A stretch of DNA of 57,804 nt from Fen-1362 sp049516395 (lineage in GTDB: Bacteria; Planctomycetota; Phycisphaerae; Sedimentisphaerales; Anaerobacaceae), in assembly GCA_049516395.1 (NCBI GenBank), contig JBEKTD010000014.1, positions 1 through 57,804 on the forward strand, in the 5' to 3' direction. Position numbers and translations under genes: made by a program. The notes beneath the pieces were generated by a model that searched no databases, was not told the origin of the DNA, and worked only from the letters and a program-made list of their open reading frames with translations. The number at the start of each line of letters is the position of its first letter. Positions within the stretch are counted from its first letter, which is position 1. This document shows positions 26,454 through 35,214 of the stretch, one piece after another.

Positions 26454-27800
26454 TTACTTTTTTGTTACTTTGCTTTCAATCAAATTCTCCGCCAGTTCCG
26501 TTACCAGCGTATCCCCAATCTGCACTTGTGCTGCGTTTTTCAATACCGCACCTGTCTGTTTGAGCGTCGTTATCGAGTATCCTCGTTTCAATACGGCTCT
26601 GGGGTTCAGGCCCTCAAGCCGATTCTCCTGAGCCGTAAGCTGCATTCGTGCCCTGGCCAATAATGCCGATACAGCCGCGTTTGCCCTGCTTCGCAATTCA
26701 TTAACCTCGACCGTTTTCCTGCCCAATAATCGTCTCGGCTCAAGCCGAACCACCTGCTCATAATATTCGTTCAACTGTTCCCTCGCATCCGTTATCATAT
26801 CTTGTATCAATTCTTCAAGGTTGCCCCCCATCTCATCCAGTTGCTGCTGGCGGTTCCGCACCTGCAAAATCGGGTTGCGAAACGCGGCGCTCGCGCATAT
26901 CGTCTGTAACCTCAGCTCCGCAAGCTCCAACCTTGAGCCGATATCGTCCGTCAGTCGCTTCTCCACAACCGCTAATTTTTCCAGGACATCTTTCGCATCC
27001 GGCACCGCGACCACTCCCGCCTTTGTAGGCGTCGATGCCCGTGCATCGGCCACCAAATCCGCTATCGTCGTATCAATCTCGTGGCCTACTGCGCTGATTA
27101 TCGGTATCTTCGACTCGTAAATCGCCCGCGCCAATACCTCCTCATTAAACGCCCACAAATCCTCCGGCGACCCGCCTCCCCTGCCCACAATCAAGATATC
27201 GAGATTGAGCTTATTGTTTCTGCGATTGACGTTCTTTATCGCCGAAGCGATTTTTTCAGCAGCCCCTTCACCCTGTACGGGCACCGGGTAGAAACACAAC
27301 ACACAGGGCCAGCGGTCAAAAATGCTTTTCCTGATATCATCAAACGCCGCCCCGGATTCGCTAGTCAATACCCCTATCCGCCGCGGATACTTCGGCAACG
27401 GCTTTTTATGCACTTCATCGAACAATCCCTGTGCCGATAACCGTTTGACCAATTGCTCAAACGCTAATTGCAGCGCACCCACCCCCGCCGGCTCCATCCT
27501 CTCAACGTAAAACTGGTATTTCCCCTGCGGCTCGTAAACATCAATGTTACCCGTTGCGAAAACCGCAAGACCGCTCTCCGGCTTGAATTTCACCTTCTTG
27601 AAATTGCTCCCCCACATTACGCAGGGCAATACCGACCCCTCATCCTTGAGCGAAAAATAGCAGTGCCCGCTCGAATGTAATTTCCAGTCGCTAATCTCGC
27701 CCCTCACCGTTAATCGCCCGGGGAGATTATTTTCCAGCGTCGTCTTTATCAGCGTCGTTACCTGGCTGACGGTATAGATTTTCACCTGCTCATTTGCCAT
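26454..27800 (-). CDS. xseA: Exodeoxyribonuclease VII large subunit
   Basis: 448 aa, normal length. The N-terminal OB fold holds YTVSQVTTLIKTTLENNLPGRLTVRGEISDWK and GHCYFSLKDE. The catalytic core has IGVLTSESGAAFDDI, the conserved VGRGGGSPEDLWAFNEE, and SAVGHEIDTTIADLVADARASTPT. A long coiled-coil region (about 290-400) and the terminal LKRGYSITT motif complete it. It degrades single-stranded DNA to acid-soluble oligonucleotides with XseB. No clear ribosome binding site precedes the chosen ATG. Confidence 0.95.
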   Translation of the reverse strand: MANEQVKIYTVSQVTTLIKTTLENNLPGRLTVRGEISDWKLHSSGHCYFSLKDEGSVLPCVMWGSNFKKVKFKPESGLAVFATGNIDVYEPQGKYQFYVERMEPAGVGALQLAFEQLVKRLSAQGLFDEVHKKPLPKYPRRIGVLTSESGAAFDDIRKSIFDRWPCVLCFYPVPVQGEGAAEKIASAIKNVNRRNNKLNLDILIVGRGGGSPEDLWAFNEEVLARAIYESKIPIISAVGHEIDTTIADLVADARASTPTKAGVVAVPDAKDVLEKLAVVEKRLTDDIGSRLELAELRLQTICASAAFRNPILQVRNRQQQLDEMGGNLEELIQDMITDAREQLNEYYEQVVRLEPRRLLGRKTVEVNELRSRANAAVSALLARARMQLTAQENRLEGLNPRAVLKRGYSITTLKQTGAVLKNAAQVQIGDTLVTELAENLIESKVTKK

Positions 27801-27835
27801 ATCCGCCGATTATACCCCCCTGTGACCAGATAGTG

Positions 27836-28798
27836 CTACTCAATCCTCTTGCGATACAGCTTGGTTTCCAATGGCTTTTGCCAGCCCGTCCAGTTGGAAT
27901 CGCCCGGCTCATCCTCAATCAATCGCGTAACCTGGTTCATCTTCGCGTCGAGGTCGTCGATATAGCAAACCATAAACGCCTCGGCTGTCGCGGGCAGCTT
28001 GGGCGAACCGAACTCATATTCCCCGTGATGCGACAAAATGATGTGTCCCAGCGCATCTAATACCGCGCCATCAATCTGCACGCCTTTGGCCGTTAATGCG
28101 TCCGCCTTTTTGTGCAACATCAGGATTGTTTTGGTTATGTGCCCGATTAGCTGGCCCGAATCCGTATATGAAAAAGCCGTATCGTAGGTAAGCTCCTCGG
28201 TCTTGCCCATATCGTGGATAAAAATCCCCGCCAGCACCAAATCCGCCTGCACCTGGGGATACAAAGGCAGTACCGCCGATGCAACCCGCAGCATATTCCA
28301 CGTATGCTCAAGCAATCCGCCGATACAATCGTGATGCATCGACATCCCGCCGGGACAACTGCAAAACTGCTTCATCAGCTTCTCATCCGCTATGAATTCA
28401 TCCACAATCGCCTTCAACTGCTTGTTTTTTACACCTCCGACAAACCGCTTTACGTCCGCCCACATCTTATCAACGTCTTTGTCCGTGCGGGCGAGAAACT
28501 CCTCGATATTGACCTTACTCGAATCGACAACGCTGATATTATTCACCACAACCTGCAAGCTGTTCTGATATACCTCGCTTCTTCCCTTTATCCGAACGAA
28601 CCCCGGCTTGGGCAATTCTCCATACATCGCCTCGCTTGCCTGCCATATCCGGCCGTTTAACTGGCCTGTCTTATCGCAGAGGAACATCGCTATATACAAA
28701 TCGCCACGCGACGTGCTCCGCAGAATCGGCTCTTTCACAAGGTAGATATCGTCAATCACCTCGCCCGGCGCTATTTCGCTGATATATCTGTGTGCCAT
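27836..28798 (-). CDS. OB-fold plus HD-domain phosphohydrolase, YhaM-like 3'-5' exonuclease
   Basis: 320 aa. An N-terminal OB-type nucleic-acid-binding domain (about 15-105; GDLYIAMFLCDKTGQLNGRIWQ) precedes an HD domain (about 150-290) with GLLEHTWNMLRVA, FIHDMGKTEEL and LSHHG, supplying the His and Asp metal ligands. This order is that of the YhaM family, which trims single-stranded RNA or DNA from the 3' end. It is 35 bases upstream of xseA on the same strand, so the two nucleases may be co-expressed. Confidence 0.87.
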   Translation of the reverse strand: MAHRYISEIAPGEVIDDIYLVKEPILRSTSRGDLYIAMFLCDKTGQLNGRIWQASEAMYGELPKPGFVRIKGRSEVYQNSLQVVVNNISVVDSSKVNIEEFLARTDKDVDKMWADVKRFVGGVKNKQLKAIVDEFIADEKLMKQFCSCPGGMSMHHDCIGGLLEHTWNMLRVASAVLPLYPQVQADLVLAGIFIHDMGKTEELTYDTAFSYTDSGQLIGHITKTILMLHKKADALTAKGVQIDGAVLDALGHIILSHHGEYEFGSPKLPATAEAFMVCYIDDLDAKMNQVTRLIEDEPGDSNWTGWQKPLETKLYRKRIE

Positions 28799-28875
28799 CT
28801 CTCTTATCCGCCTTTTGCGGATGCTCCTTTCAATTCTACTGTCTTCCTATACGCTATACGCTGAACGCTGATTTA

Positions 28876-28948
28876 GATTATCAACCCTGCCCTATCGATA
28901 ATCAACCAAAAAAATCAGGGCATATACCTTCACGATATATGCCCTTTG
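28876..28948. terminator. Hairpin repeat copy 1 after the pseudopilin array
   Basis: AGGGCATATA at 28917-28926 and TATATGCCCT at 28936-28945 pair perfectly around CCTTCACGA, and TTTGTTTG follows. The upstream part (28876 onward, GATTATCAACC ... CGATAATCAACC) is also repeated at 31027. It lies just downstream of the stop of the 28985-30019 pseudopilin in transcription direction, so it likely ends or stabilises that transcript. Confidence 0.7.
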
Positions 28949-28984
28949 TTTGTAATCTAAAATGATTACGCTCAACATCCGCCA

Positions 28985-30019
28985 CTAAAATGACGGCAAG
29001 TCCGAAGGGTACAGACTCAGATTATATTGAAGCGAGTCGCCCCATACGGCCACCTGAAATTTGATGACATCTTTTTTACAAGACGGATGGGTATAATCCG
29101 TGAGGTTTGCCGGTTCGTTCTTTAACGCGCACATATCCATTGTCACCTGACATTGCCACTTCCATAAATCACAATGCCCGTCAGCCATTCCGACAGTCGC
29201 TCCGTTATCATGTATAACACCCGGCCAGTCGGGATAATCTGGCCACCACGGGTTGTTGGCAAGAACCTCCAGAGCATCCGGCGTCATCCTTACCTCCTCT
29301 ATAAACACCAGCCGCTGGGCAGAACCTTTAATCTGCCCCGTCCTCTTAAAGACCTGCCCCTCCTCATTCGCAGCTGCCAACGAATTGTGCCCATTCATCG
29401 AGCTGGGTATGGAATACGTCCGGTGTAAATCTTTAGCGCCCTCCGGGCATCGATAAACCTTTGGATTTAGAAGATACCTGTAAAGAGCGCCTTTTTTCAG
29501 TTTTTCTACCCTCTGGTCATAAGTCAGCACCGGCGTGCCAGATGTGCAATATTCGTCGGGCCCCCAGAAGCCCCCAATGTTCCAGTCAAGTCCAGGGTCG
29601 GCGGTCGTGTGAAAACCCGTGCACCAGTACGGCTCTGTCATAGCATTGGCCGCATCAGTAATCGGAACCGGATGTTGCCCGCCGTTAACAATTTTGCCGT
29701 CGTTGTTCTCAGCATAAACCATCCACGCCGCGATAAGCTGCTTCATATTGCTCATACAAACGACGCGCTTTGCTGCTTTTCTGGCCTTGGTCAGGGCCGG
29801 CAGCAAAACAGCCATCAGCAGCGCGATAATCGAGATAACCACCAAAAGCTCGACTAATGTGAATCCTCCTTCCATCCTTCGCCCTTGAAGGGCTTCTGAC
29901 TTCGCTTGCGCTACGCCGGACAGGTCGCTATTGCTATGGAGGACAGGCCCCTTGTTTTTCTTCAAAATCTTTGCTTTTACCTCTTTAACTTCCGTCATCC
30001 GTCCTCTGTCTTCCGCCAT
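28985..30019 (-). CDS. H-X9-DG type pseudopilin, paralogue 1
   Basis: 344 aa from the first ATG, but the true start is uncertain: a TTG 19 codons on gives an ILKKNK leader like the other paralogues, and an ATG at codon 48 gives the short leader MEGG. The prepilin helix is GFTLVELLVVISIIALLMAVLLPALTKARKAAKR. Then a planctomycete-type globular domain follows: CMSNMKQLIAAWMVYAENNDGKIVNGG, Trp-rich loop and C-terminal HDNGATVGMADGHCDLWKW (H, nine residues, DG). Tandem with three relatives. The leader between residues 30 and 50 is encoded by a palindromic repeat (29866-29946). Substrate or role unknown. Confidence 0.8.
   Translation of the reverse strand: MAEDRGRMTEVKEVKAKILKKNKGPVLHSNSDLSGVAQAKSEALQGRRMEGGFTLVELLVVISIIALLMAVLLPALTKARKAAKRVVCMSNMKQLIAAWMVYAENNDGKIVNGGQHPVPITDAANAMTEPYWCTGFHTTADPGLDWNIGGFWGPDEYCTSGTPVLTYDQRVEKLKKGALYRYLLNPKVYRCPEGAKDLHRTYSIPSSMNGHNSLAAANEEGQVFKRTGQIKGSAQRLVFIEEVRMTPDALEVLANNPWWPDYPDWPGVIHDNGATVGMADGHCDLWKWQCQVTMDMCALKNEPANLTDYTHPSCKKDVIKFQVAVWGDSLQYNLSLYPSDLPSF
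29866..29946. repeat. Palindromic repeat inserted in the coding leader of pseudopilin 1
   Basis: The run from CTTCCATCCTTCGCCCTTG to TATGGAGGACAGGCCCC contains nested inverted bits (CGCCCTTGAAGGGC; CTTCGCTTGCGCTACGCCGG) and ends with GGAGGACAGGCCCCTTGTT. The same right end occurs in pseudopilin 4 (GGAGGACATGCCCCTTGTT near 32932). It is read in frame as part of the prepilin leader. Members of this TCCTCCG...GCGAAGGA type also appear near 43549-43585. Confidence 0.55.
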
Positions 30020-30060
30020 CCGTTATTTGTCAAAGGTCAACTTCTCTCCTGTCGTTCATT

Positions 30061-31005
30061 TTATCGCGTTAGACCCCATACCGCATTGAGCATCCAATCA
30101 TAATCTTTCATACAAGTGGTAAGCTCTGCCGAGGTTGGCGCCCCATCCTGCGGAGCACTGCTTGGCGTCTTGGCCCATTTCAATGTAGACGCACATTCCC
30201 ATCTATGATAGTCCGCATGGCCGTCGGCAAATCCGAAATTAGCCCCGTCGCCATGCATAATATTGGGTTTATCATAAGTCCACGAAAATGTCCCAGTAGT
30301 ATTATCGGGAAACTGGAAAGCATCGGGGGTTATTTCTCTTTCCTCAAAAAAAACGACTCTTTCTTTTGATCTTTTTATTTGACCTAATCTCTTTGCTACC
30401 TTACTGTCAGTAGAATAGTAGCAGCCGACACAATATGCATTCATAGACGCGGGCATAACATACGTCCGGTGCATATCTTTATCGGCCTCCGGGCAACGGT
30501 AGCTTTTTATATTCTGGCAATATCTAAAAATCGCGCCCTTTTTCAGCTTTTCTATCCTTTGTGCATACGTCAATATGCCTGAATAATCCCCATATACCTT
30601 CCAGCTCCAGTCGTACCCCGGGTCGGCGGATGTATTAAAAGACGTGCACCAATATGGTTCTGTGCTCGCAATAGCCGCAGCAGTTGTTGGAGGAGGAGCT
30701 GTTCCGCCGTTAACGAGTTTACCGTCATTGTTCTCAGCGTATGCCATCCATGCCGTAACAAGCTGCCTCAGGCCGCTCAAACACACAATACGCTTTGCCT
30801 GCGTTCTCGCCTTGCTCAGGGCGGGCAGCAAAACAGCCATCAATAGCGCGATAATCGAGATAACCACCAAAAGCTCGACCAGCGTAAACCCGCCGTTATC
30901 TTTTTTCCCCTTCCTCGAATCACTCTTAATCCGTGGTTGCTTTTTCTTCAAGATTTCTATTTTCACCACTGCGACCCCTGTCTTCCGCCATCCGTTATCT
31001 GTCAT
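30061..31005 (-). CDS. H-X9-DG type pseudopilin, paralogue 2
   Basis: 314 aa from ATG at 31005. The true start may be a TTG that would give LKKKQPRIK as leader, as in the paralogues; no strong ribosome binding site decides. Prepilin segment GGFTLVELLVVISIIALLMAVLLPALSKARTQAKR, then CLSGLRQLVTAWMAYAENNDGKLVNGG, a middle YRCPEADKDMHRTYVMPASMN with paired Cys, and the tail MHGDGANFGFADGHADYHRW (His, nine residues, Asp-Gly). About 40 bases separate it from paralogue 1. Would be cleaved by prepilin peptidase and inserted in the inner membrane or a pseudopilus. Confidence 0.85.
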   Translation of the reverse strand: MTDNGWRKTGVAVVKIEILKKKQPRIKSDSRKGKKDNGGFTLVELLVVISIIALLMAVLLPALSKARTQAKRIVCLSGLRQLVTAWMAYAENNDGKLVNGGTAPPPTTAAAIASTEPYWCTSFNTSADPGYDWSWKVYGDYSGILTYAQRIEKLKKGAIFRYCQNIKSYRCPEADKDMHRTYVMPASMNAYCVGCYYSTDSKVAKRLGQIKRSKERVVFFEEREITPDAFQFPDNTTGTFSWTYDKPNIMHGDGANFGFADGHADYHRWECASTLKWAKTPSSAPQDGAPTSAELTTCMKDYDWMLNAVWGLTR

Positions 31006-31026
31006 CGGTTGTTTTTACGGTTAACA

Positions 31027-31096
31027 GATTATCAATCCTCCACACTCGATAATCAACCCAAAAAACAGGGCATATATCTTCACGATATATGCCCTG
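31027..31096. terminator. Hairpin repeat copy 2 after pseudopilin 3
   Basis: CAGGGCATATAT at 31066-31077 and ATATATGCCCTG at 31085-31096 are perfect 12-bp arms with loop CTTCACG. The preceding 40 bases (GATTATCAAT ... CGATAATCAACCC) match those of copy 1 at 28876. Located 3' of the 31129-31956 gene and 5' of paralogue 2 in the minus direction. Acts most plausibly as an intercistronic terminator, attenuator or mRNA-stabilising element. Confidence 0.7.
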
Positions 31097-31128
31097 TGAT
31101 TCAAAAACTGAACTCTTTGAAGTTTATC

Positions 31129-31956
31129 CTAATCACCCCAGCAGGCCTTCTGTATCCATAAGCGGTCCGTCGTTTGAAAACAATTATCCGCGGCTATTTG
31201 GTCTACAGTCAATTTGCCATCTGCCCAGTCTATTGTTTTCTGGCATTGCCATTGATGGTATTCAGCATGTCCATCTGCAAAAGCGAAATTTGCACCATTG
31301 CCGTGCATATAATCTATTGTATCGCAAAGTGTGCAGGCGCCATATGGAAACATGAAGGCATCGGGAGTTATTACCCTCTCCTCAAAAAAAACAGCCATGT
31401 CTTTAGTTTTCTTTATTTGCCCTATCCTTTTTGCCGCTCTATCAAGAGGATAACAAGCACTAGACGGAGAAGTTGTTGTCCATGCCGCATTCATAGACAT
31501 AGGCATCACAAATGTCCGGTGCGTTGTTTTGGGCGCTTCCTGACAACGATACATCTTTACGTTCTTAATATAGTTGTAAAGCGCACCCCTCTTCATCAAA
31601 CTTACATGCTCTTCATACGGCCAAGTAGCAGCGGGGTCCCAGTCATATCTTGTTGTTGAGCTATATGTGCCGGTCTCGTCGGTTAAAGGCACGGGGGGCA
31701 GAGGCGTGCACCACCATGGTTCCGTTGGGAACGGAAGATTACTCGTGGGTTGTCCGCCGTTGACGAGTTTACCGTCGTTGTTTTCCGCATATAACATCCA
31801 CCCCAAAGTCATTTGCTTCAAATTGCCCAAACAAATGACTCTTTTCGCTGTTCTCCTCGCCTTGGTCAGGGCCGGAAGCAAAACGGCCATCAATAGCGCG
31901 ATAATCGAGATAACCACCAAAAGTTCGACTAATGTAAAACCTTTGTCTTTCTTCAA
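31129..31956 (-). CDS. H-X9-DG type pseudopilin, paralogue 3
   Basis: 275 aa from the TTG at 31956, chosen because AGAGAGGAAAAATC sits directly before it and the leader becomes MKKDKG, a normal prepilin leader. An ATG at 31998 would start inside hairpin copy 3 and is unlikely. The mature part begins FTLVELLVVISIIALLMAVLLPAL, then CLGNLKQMTLGWMLYAENNDGKLVNGG and, near the C terminus, MHGNGANFAFADGHAEYHQW (H-X9-DG). It is the shortest paralogue, lacking a stretch in the middle domain. It shares more than half its residues with paralogue 4 in conserved blocks. Confidence 0.85.
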   Translation of the reverse strand: MKKDKGFTLVELLVVISIIALLMAVLLPALTKARRTAKRVICLGNLKQMTLGWMLYAENNDGKLVNGGQPTSNLPFPTEPWWCTPLPPVPLTDETGTYSSTTRYDWDPAATWPYEEHVSLMKRGALYNYIKNVKMYRCQEAPKTTHRTFVMPMSMNAAWTTTSPSSACYPLDRAAKRIGQIKKTKDMAVFFEERVITPDAFMFPYGACTLCDTIDYMHGNGANFAFADGHAEYHQWQCQKTIDWADGKLTVDQIAADNCFQTTDRLWIQKACWGD

Positions 31957-31984
31957 GATTTTTCCTCTCTGTAACTCAGAACAC

Positions 31985-32013
31985 AGGGCATATATCATTC
32001 AGATATACGCCCT
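31985..32013. terminator. Hairpin repeat copy 3 after pseudopilin 4
   Basis: AGGGCATATAT at 31985-31995 and ATATACGCCCT at 32003-32013 pair with a single mismatch. It sits between the stop of paralogue 4 (32054) and the start of paralogue 3, and is the same hairpin type as copies 1 and 2 without their 40-base upstream extension. Confidence 0.65.
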
Positions 32014-32053
32014 TTAACTTTTGATTCAAAAGCCAATTTTCCTGCCGCCTATC

Positions 32054-32983
32054 TTACCGCGACATACCCCAAATCGCATTAAGCAACCAATCATAATCTT
32101 TCGGGCAAGATGAAAGTTGTGCTGCAGTCGGCGCCCCAACCGTATCGTCAGTGCTTGGGTTTTGGGCCCATTTTATTATGGCGTCACATTGCCATTGATG
32201 GTAATCGGCGTGGCCGTCGGCAAAACCGAAGTTAGCCCCGTTTCCATGCATAATATTAGGTTTATCGTAAGTCCACGTTGGAACTGTACCACTGCTCACC
32301 GGAGTAGGAAATTCGAAAGCATCGGGAGTTACCGTCTTCTCTTCGAAAAACACAACCCGGTCTTTCGATCCTGTAATTTGCCCTAATCTCTTTACAACCT
32401 TACCTGCGGGCATGTAATTGTCAGGTGCGCTTTTCCATTCTGCATTCATAGGTCCAGGTATAACATACGTCCGGTGCGCATCTTTACTGGCCTCCGGGCA
32501 ACGGTAACTTTTAACGTTTTGACAAAATCTATAAAGCGCACCTTGTTTTAATAACAGCTCTCTTTCCTTATAAATCAAAGTCAAATCCCAGTCGAATCTT
32601 TTTGCGTTATAACCGCTGCCGGTCTCGTCGGACGTGGGCAGGGGGTACATAGGTGTGCACCACCATGGCTCCGTAACCCAGTCATATGTGCCACTTCCTT
32701 TAGGACTCGCAGTCGCTCCGGCCTGTCCGCCGTTAACAAGTTTGCCGTCGTTGTTTTCAGCGTATGCCGTCCACCCCAACACAAGCTGCCTCAGACCGCT
32801 CAAGCATGCAATACGCTTTGCCTGCGTTCTCGCTTTTGCCAAGGCCGGAAGTAAAATCGCCATCAGCAGCGCGATAATCGAAATAACCACCAACAACTCG
32901 ACTAATGTAAATCCTCCTACGCTAAAGCTACGGAGGACATGCCCCTTGTTGAAATTCTTCCTGGAATTAGTGCGATTCTTCAT
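32054..32983 (-). CDS. H-X9-DG type pseudopilin, paralogue 4
   Basis: 309 aa from ATG at 32983, first gene of the array. Leader about 23 residues ending SFSVG, then GFTLVELLVVISIIALLMAILLPALAKARTQAKR. Conserved blocks CLSGLRQLVLGWTAYAENNDGKLVNGG, YRCPEASKDAHRTYVIPGPMN, and HGNGANFGFADGHADYHQW. It ends WGMSR, very like WGLTR of paralogue 2. Part of the leader (HVLRSFSVGG) is encoded by a palindromic repeat at 32912-32945. No secretion ATPase is adjacent, so these pseudopilins would rely on the 1840-4769 machine or one elsewhere. Confidence 0.85.
   Translation of the reverse strand: MKNRTNSRKNFNKGHVLRSFSVGGFTLVELLVVISIIALLMAILLPALAKARTQAKRIACLSGLRQLVLGWTAYAENNDGKLVNGGQAGATASPKGSGTYDWVTEPWWCTPMYPLPTSDETGSGYNAKRFDWDLTLIYKERELLLKQGALYRFCQNVKSYRCPEASKDAHRTYVIPGPMNAEWKSAPDNYMPAGKVVKRLGQITGSKDRVVFFEEKTVTPDAFEFPTPVSSGTVPTWTYDKPNIMHGNGANFGFADGHADYHQWQCDAIIKWAQNPSTDDTVGAPTAAQLSSCPKDYDWLLNAIWGMSR
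32912..32945. repeat. Palindromic repeat read in frame in the leader of pseudopilin 4
   Basis: TCCTCCTACGCTAAAGC followed by TACGGAGGACATGCCCC. The arms TCCTCC.TACGC and GC.TACGGAGGA are imperfect inverse complements. The right end matches the repeat in pseudopilin 1 (29866-29946). Confidence 0.55.
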
Positions 32984-33311
32984 AATAATGCCATTTTCCT
33001 ATATTGCCCTGTTTATCGAAGGGCTCGTCTTCGAGCATTCTCGCCGCCTGTTTACACCAACTCCCCGGCGGCACGATGACCTTATATTCTTCCTATATAC
33101 CACATCCCCGGCCCAAAAACAACAGTAAATTCCAGTATTGATACTGAAAATTTACTCCCCGCGCCCGTTATTTACCGGACGAAATCGAGTCCGCCGCAGG
33201 CCCAATGCGTTTTACCCTTGCAACAACCCCGTTTTTACATTATAAACCCCAATTGATGCTGTGGATATTAGACAAGAATTGAACAACGAAGTTATTTAAT
33301 TAAAAAACTGT

Positions 33312-33435
33312 TAAACCACGAAGAACACAGAGAATCACGAAGAAAAAATAACAAAATAGTTTTTTTATATTAACTTCGTGTTCCTTCGTGCTCTTCGTGG
33401 TGAACTTAAATTACTTAAATTTATTCTCTGTGGTT
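33312..33435. repeat. Intergenic palindromic repeat before proS
   Basis: The 459-base gap 32984-33442 holds no gene. Its right part is a long imperfect inverted repeat: AAACCACGAAGAACACAGAG and ATCACGAAG on the left, ACTTCGTGTTCCTTCGTG, CTCTTCGTGGT and ATTCTCTGTGGTT on the right, around an AT-rich centre. Same family as 25968 and 35803. A promoter for proS is not obvious in it. Confidence 0.65.
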
Positions 33436-33442
33436 AAAAATT

Positions 33443-35182
33443 ATGCGATACAGCAAAATGTTAATACCGACGGTCAAGGAAGCCCCCGCCGACGCGGAGA
33501 TTCCGAGCCATAAACTTATGCTCCGTGCCGGGCTTATGCGTAAGCTCTCAAGCGGCACATATACCTACCTGCCGCTGGGCTGGCGATGCCTTTTGAAGAT
33601 AATCGGCATCGTCCGCGACGAAATGAACCGGGCAGGCGCACAGGAAATCCTAATGCCATCGGTGCAGCCGATTGAGCTTTGGCAGCAGACGGGGCGGGAC
33701 GTCGATTACGGCAAAACGATGGCAACATTTAAGGATAGACACGACCATTTGAACGTGCTTGCCCCGACTGCCGAAGAGGTCGTTACAAGCGTCGCCGCGG
33801 GTGAAATCAAATCCTATAAGCAATTGCCCATCAACCTGTACCAAATCAGCTTCAAATTCCGCGACGAGTTCCGCCCCCGGTTCGGCGTCCTGCGCAGCCG
33901 GGAATTTATTATGAAGGATGCCTACAGCTTCCACGCGACCCCCGAATGTCTCGATAAAGAATACTGGAGTATGTACGAGACCTATAAGCGCATCTTCAAA
34001 CGCTGCGGCCTTGATTACGTCATTGTCGAAGCCGAATCGGGCGAAATGGGCGGCTCCGGCTCTCACCAGTTCACCATCCCATGCCCCTCAGGCGAAGACG
34101 TTATCGTATATACCGAAGACGGGAGTTACGCAGCAAATATCGAAAAAGCCGAAGTTGACCCGCTGCCCAAACAAAAACCCATCGCCAACCCGCCCAAACC
34201 GGAAGAAATCCACACGCCAAACGTCGGCTCAATCGACGCTGTCTGCGCATTCCTCAAAACCAAACCGCAGGATATGATTAAAACCCTCATATTCTCCGCT
34301 GATAAAAACGTTATCGTCGCGCTGGTCCGCGGCGACCACGAAATCAATCCCGAAAAACTCACCCAAACCATCGGTGGAAAACACAACGAGCTGGCTACCC
34401 CGGAAACAATCGAAAAAATCACCGGCGCAAAGGTCGGCTTCGCCGGCCCGATGGGCCTTGCGGGCAAGGTCTCAAAACTGATTATCGACCACGCCGTCGC
34501 GGCTATGCCCATCGGCGTTACGGGCGCGAATAAAACCGATTATCACGTCAAAAATATCGTCCCGGGCAGGGACTTCCCGCTATCAGGAACTAACGTTGTT
34601 GTCGCTGATATTCATATCGCCGTCGAGGGCGACACCCACGATGGCAAAAAACTCCTCTTCAAGCACGGCATCGAGGTCGGCCAGGTCTTCAAACTCGGCA
34701 CTAAATACTCATCGAAAATCGGCTGCAACTTCTTAGATGACTCCGGCAAAGGAAACCCCTGCCTGATGGGCTGCTACGGCATAGGCATCAACCGCATCGT
34801 CGCATCCGCAATCGAAGCTGCCAACGACGAAAACGGCATCATCTTCCCCATCAACATCGCGCCGTTTGAGGTTATTATCGTATCAGTCAATCAGGACGAT
34901 ACCGATGTCGTTCAGGCAGGCGAGAAAATTTACAACGAGCTGAAAAGTAAGGGTATCGAAGTTTTACTCGACGACCGCGATGAACGGGCGGGCGTTAAAT
35001 TCAAAGACGCCGATTTGATTGGCATCCCTGTCCGCATCACCGTCGGTAAAAAGGCCCTCCAAACCGGCAACGTTGAAATCAAGCTCCGCACCGAGCCGAA
35101 ACCAACCTTCATCCCCGTCGATACCGCCGTCGCCAAAACCGTCGAAATGGTTGATACCTTAAAATCACGGCTCAACACATAA
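33443..35182 (+). CDS. proS: Prolyl-tRNA synthetase (bacterial type)
   Basis: 579 aa class II synthetase. Motif 1 region GLMRKLSSGTYTYLPLGWR, motif 2 FKFRDEFRPRFGVLRSREFIMKDAYSF, an inserted editing (YbaK-like) domain at about 225-390 (AVAAMPIGVTGANKTDYHVKN), motif 3 GCYGIGINRIVASAIE, then the anticodon domain (GIEVLLDDRDERAGVKFKDADLIG). The editing domain makes it the bacterial form able to clear Ala-tRNA-Pro. Starts just after a CACAGAG-type repeat, with no strong ribosome binding site. Followed 32 bases on by a DUF4416 gene. Confidence 0.95.
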   Translation: MRYSKMLIPTVKEAPADAEIPSHKLMLRAGLMRKLSSGTYTYLPLGWRCLLKIIGIVRDEMNRAGAQEILMPSVQPIELWQQTGRDVDYGKTMATFKDRHDHLNVLAPTAEEVVTSVAAGEIKSYKQLPINLYQISFKFRDEFRPRFGVLRSREFIMKDAYSFHATPECLDKEYWSMYETYKRIFKRCGLDYVIVEAESGEMGGSGSHQFTIPCPSGEDVIVYTEDGSYAANIEKAEVDPLPKQKPIANPPKPEEIHTPNVGSIDAVCAFLKTKPQDMIKTLIFSADKNVIVALVRGDHEINPEKLTQTIGGKHNELATPETIEKITGAKVGFAGPMGLAGKVSKLIIDHAVAAMPIGVTGANKTDYHVKNIVPGRDFPLSGTNVVVADIHIAVEGDTHDGKKLLFKHGIEVGQVFKLGTKYSSKIGCNFLDDSGKGNPCLMGCYGIGINRIVASAIEAANDENGIIFPINIAPFEVIIVSVNQDDTDVVQAGEKIYNELKSKGIEVLLDDRDERAGVKFKDADLIGIPVRITVGKKALQTGNVEIKLRTEPKPTFIPVDTAVAKTVEMVDTLKSRLNT

Positions 35183-35214
35183 AGCTCGAAATACGAGATA
35201 CGAACGACGAAACA

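Noticed and set aside
31957..31998. ATG at 31998 as start of pseudopilin 3
   Set aside because: It lies within the hairpin and lacks a ribosome binding site, whereas the TTG at 31956 has a strong one and gives a normal prepilin leader.
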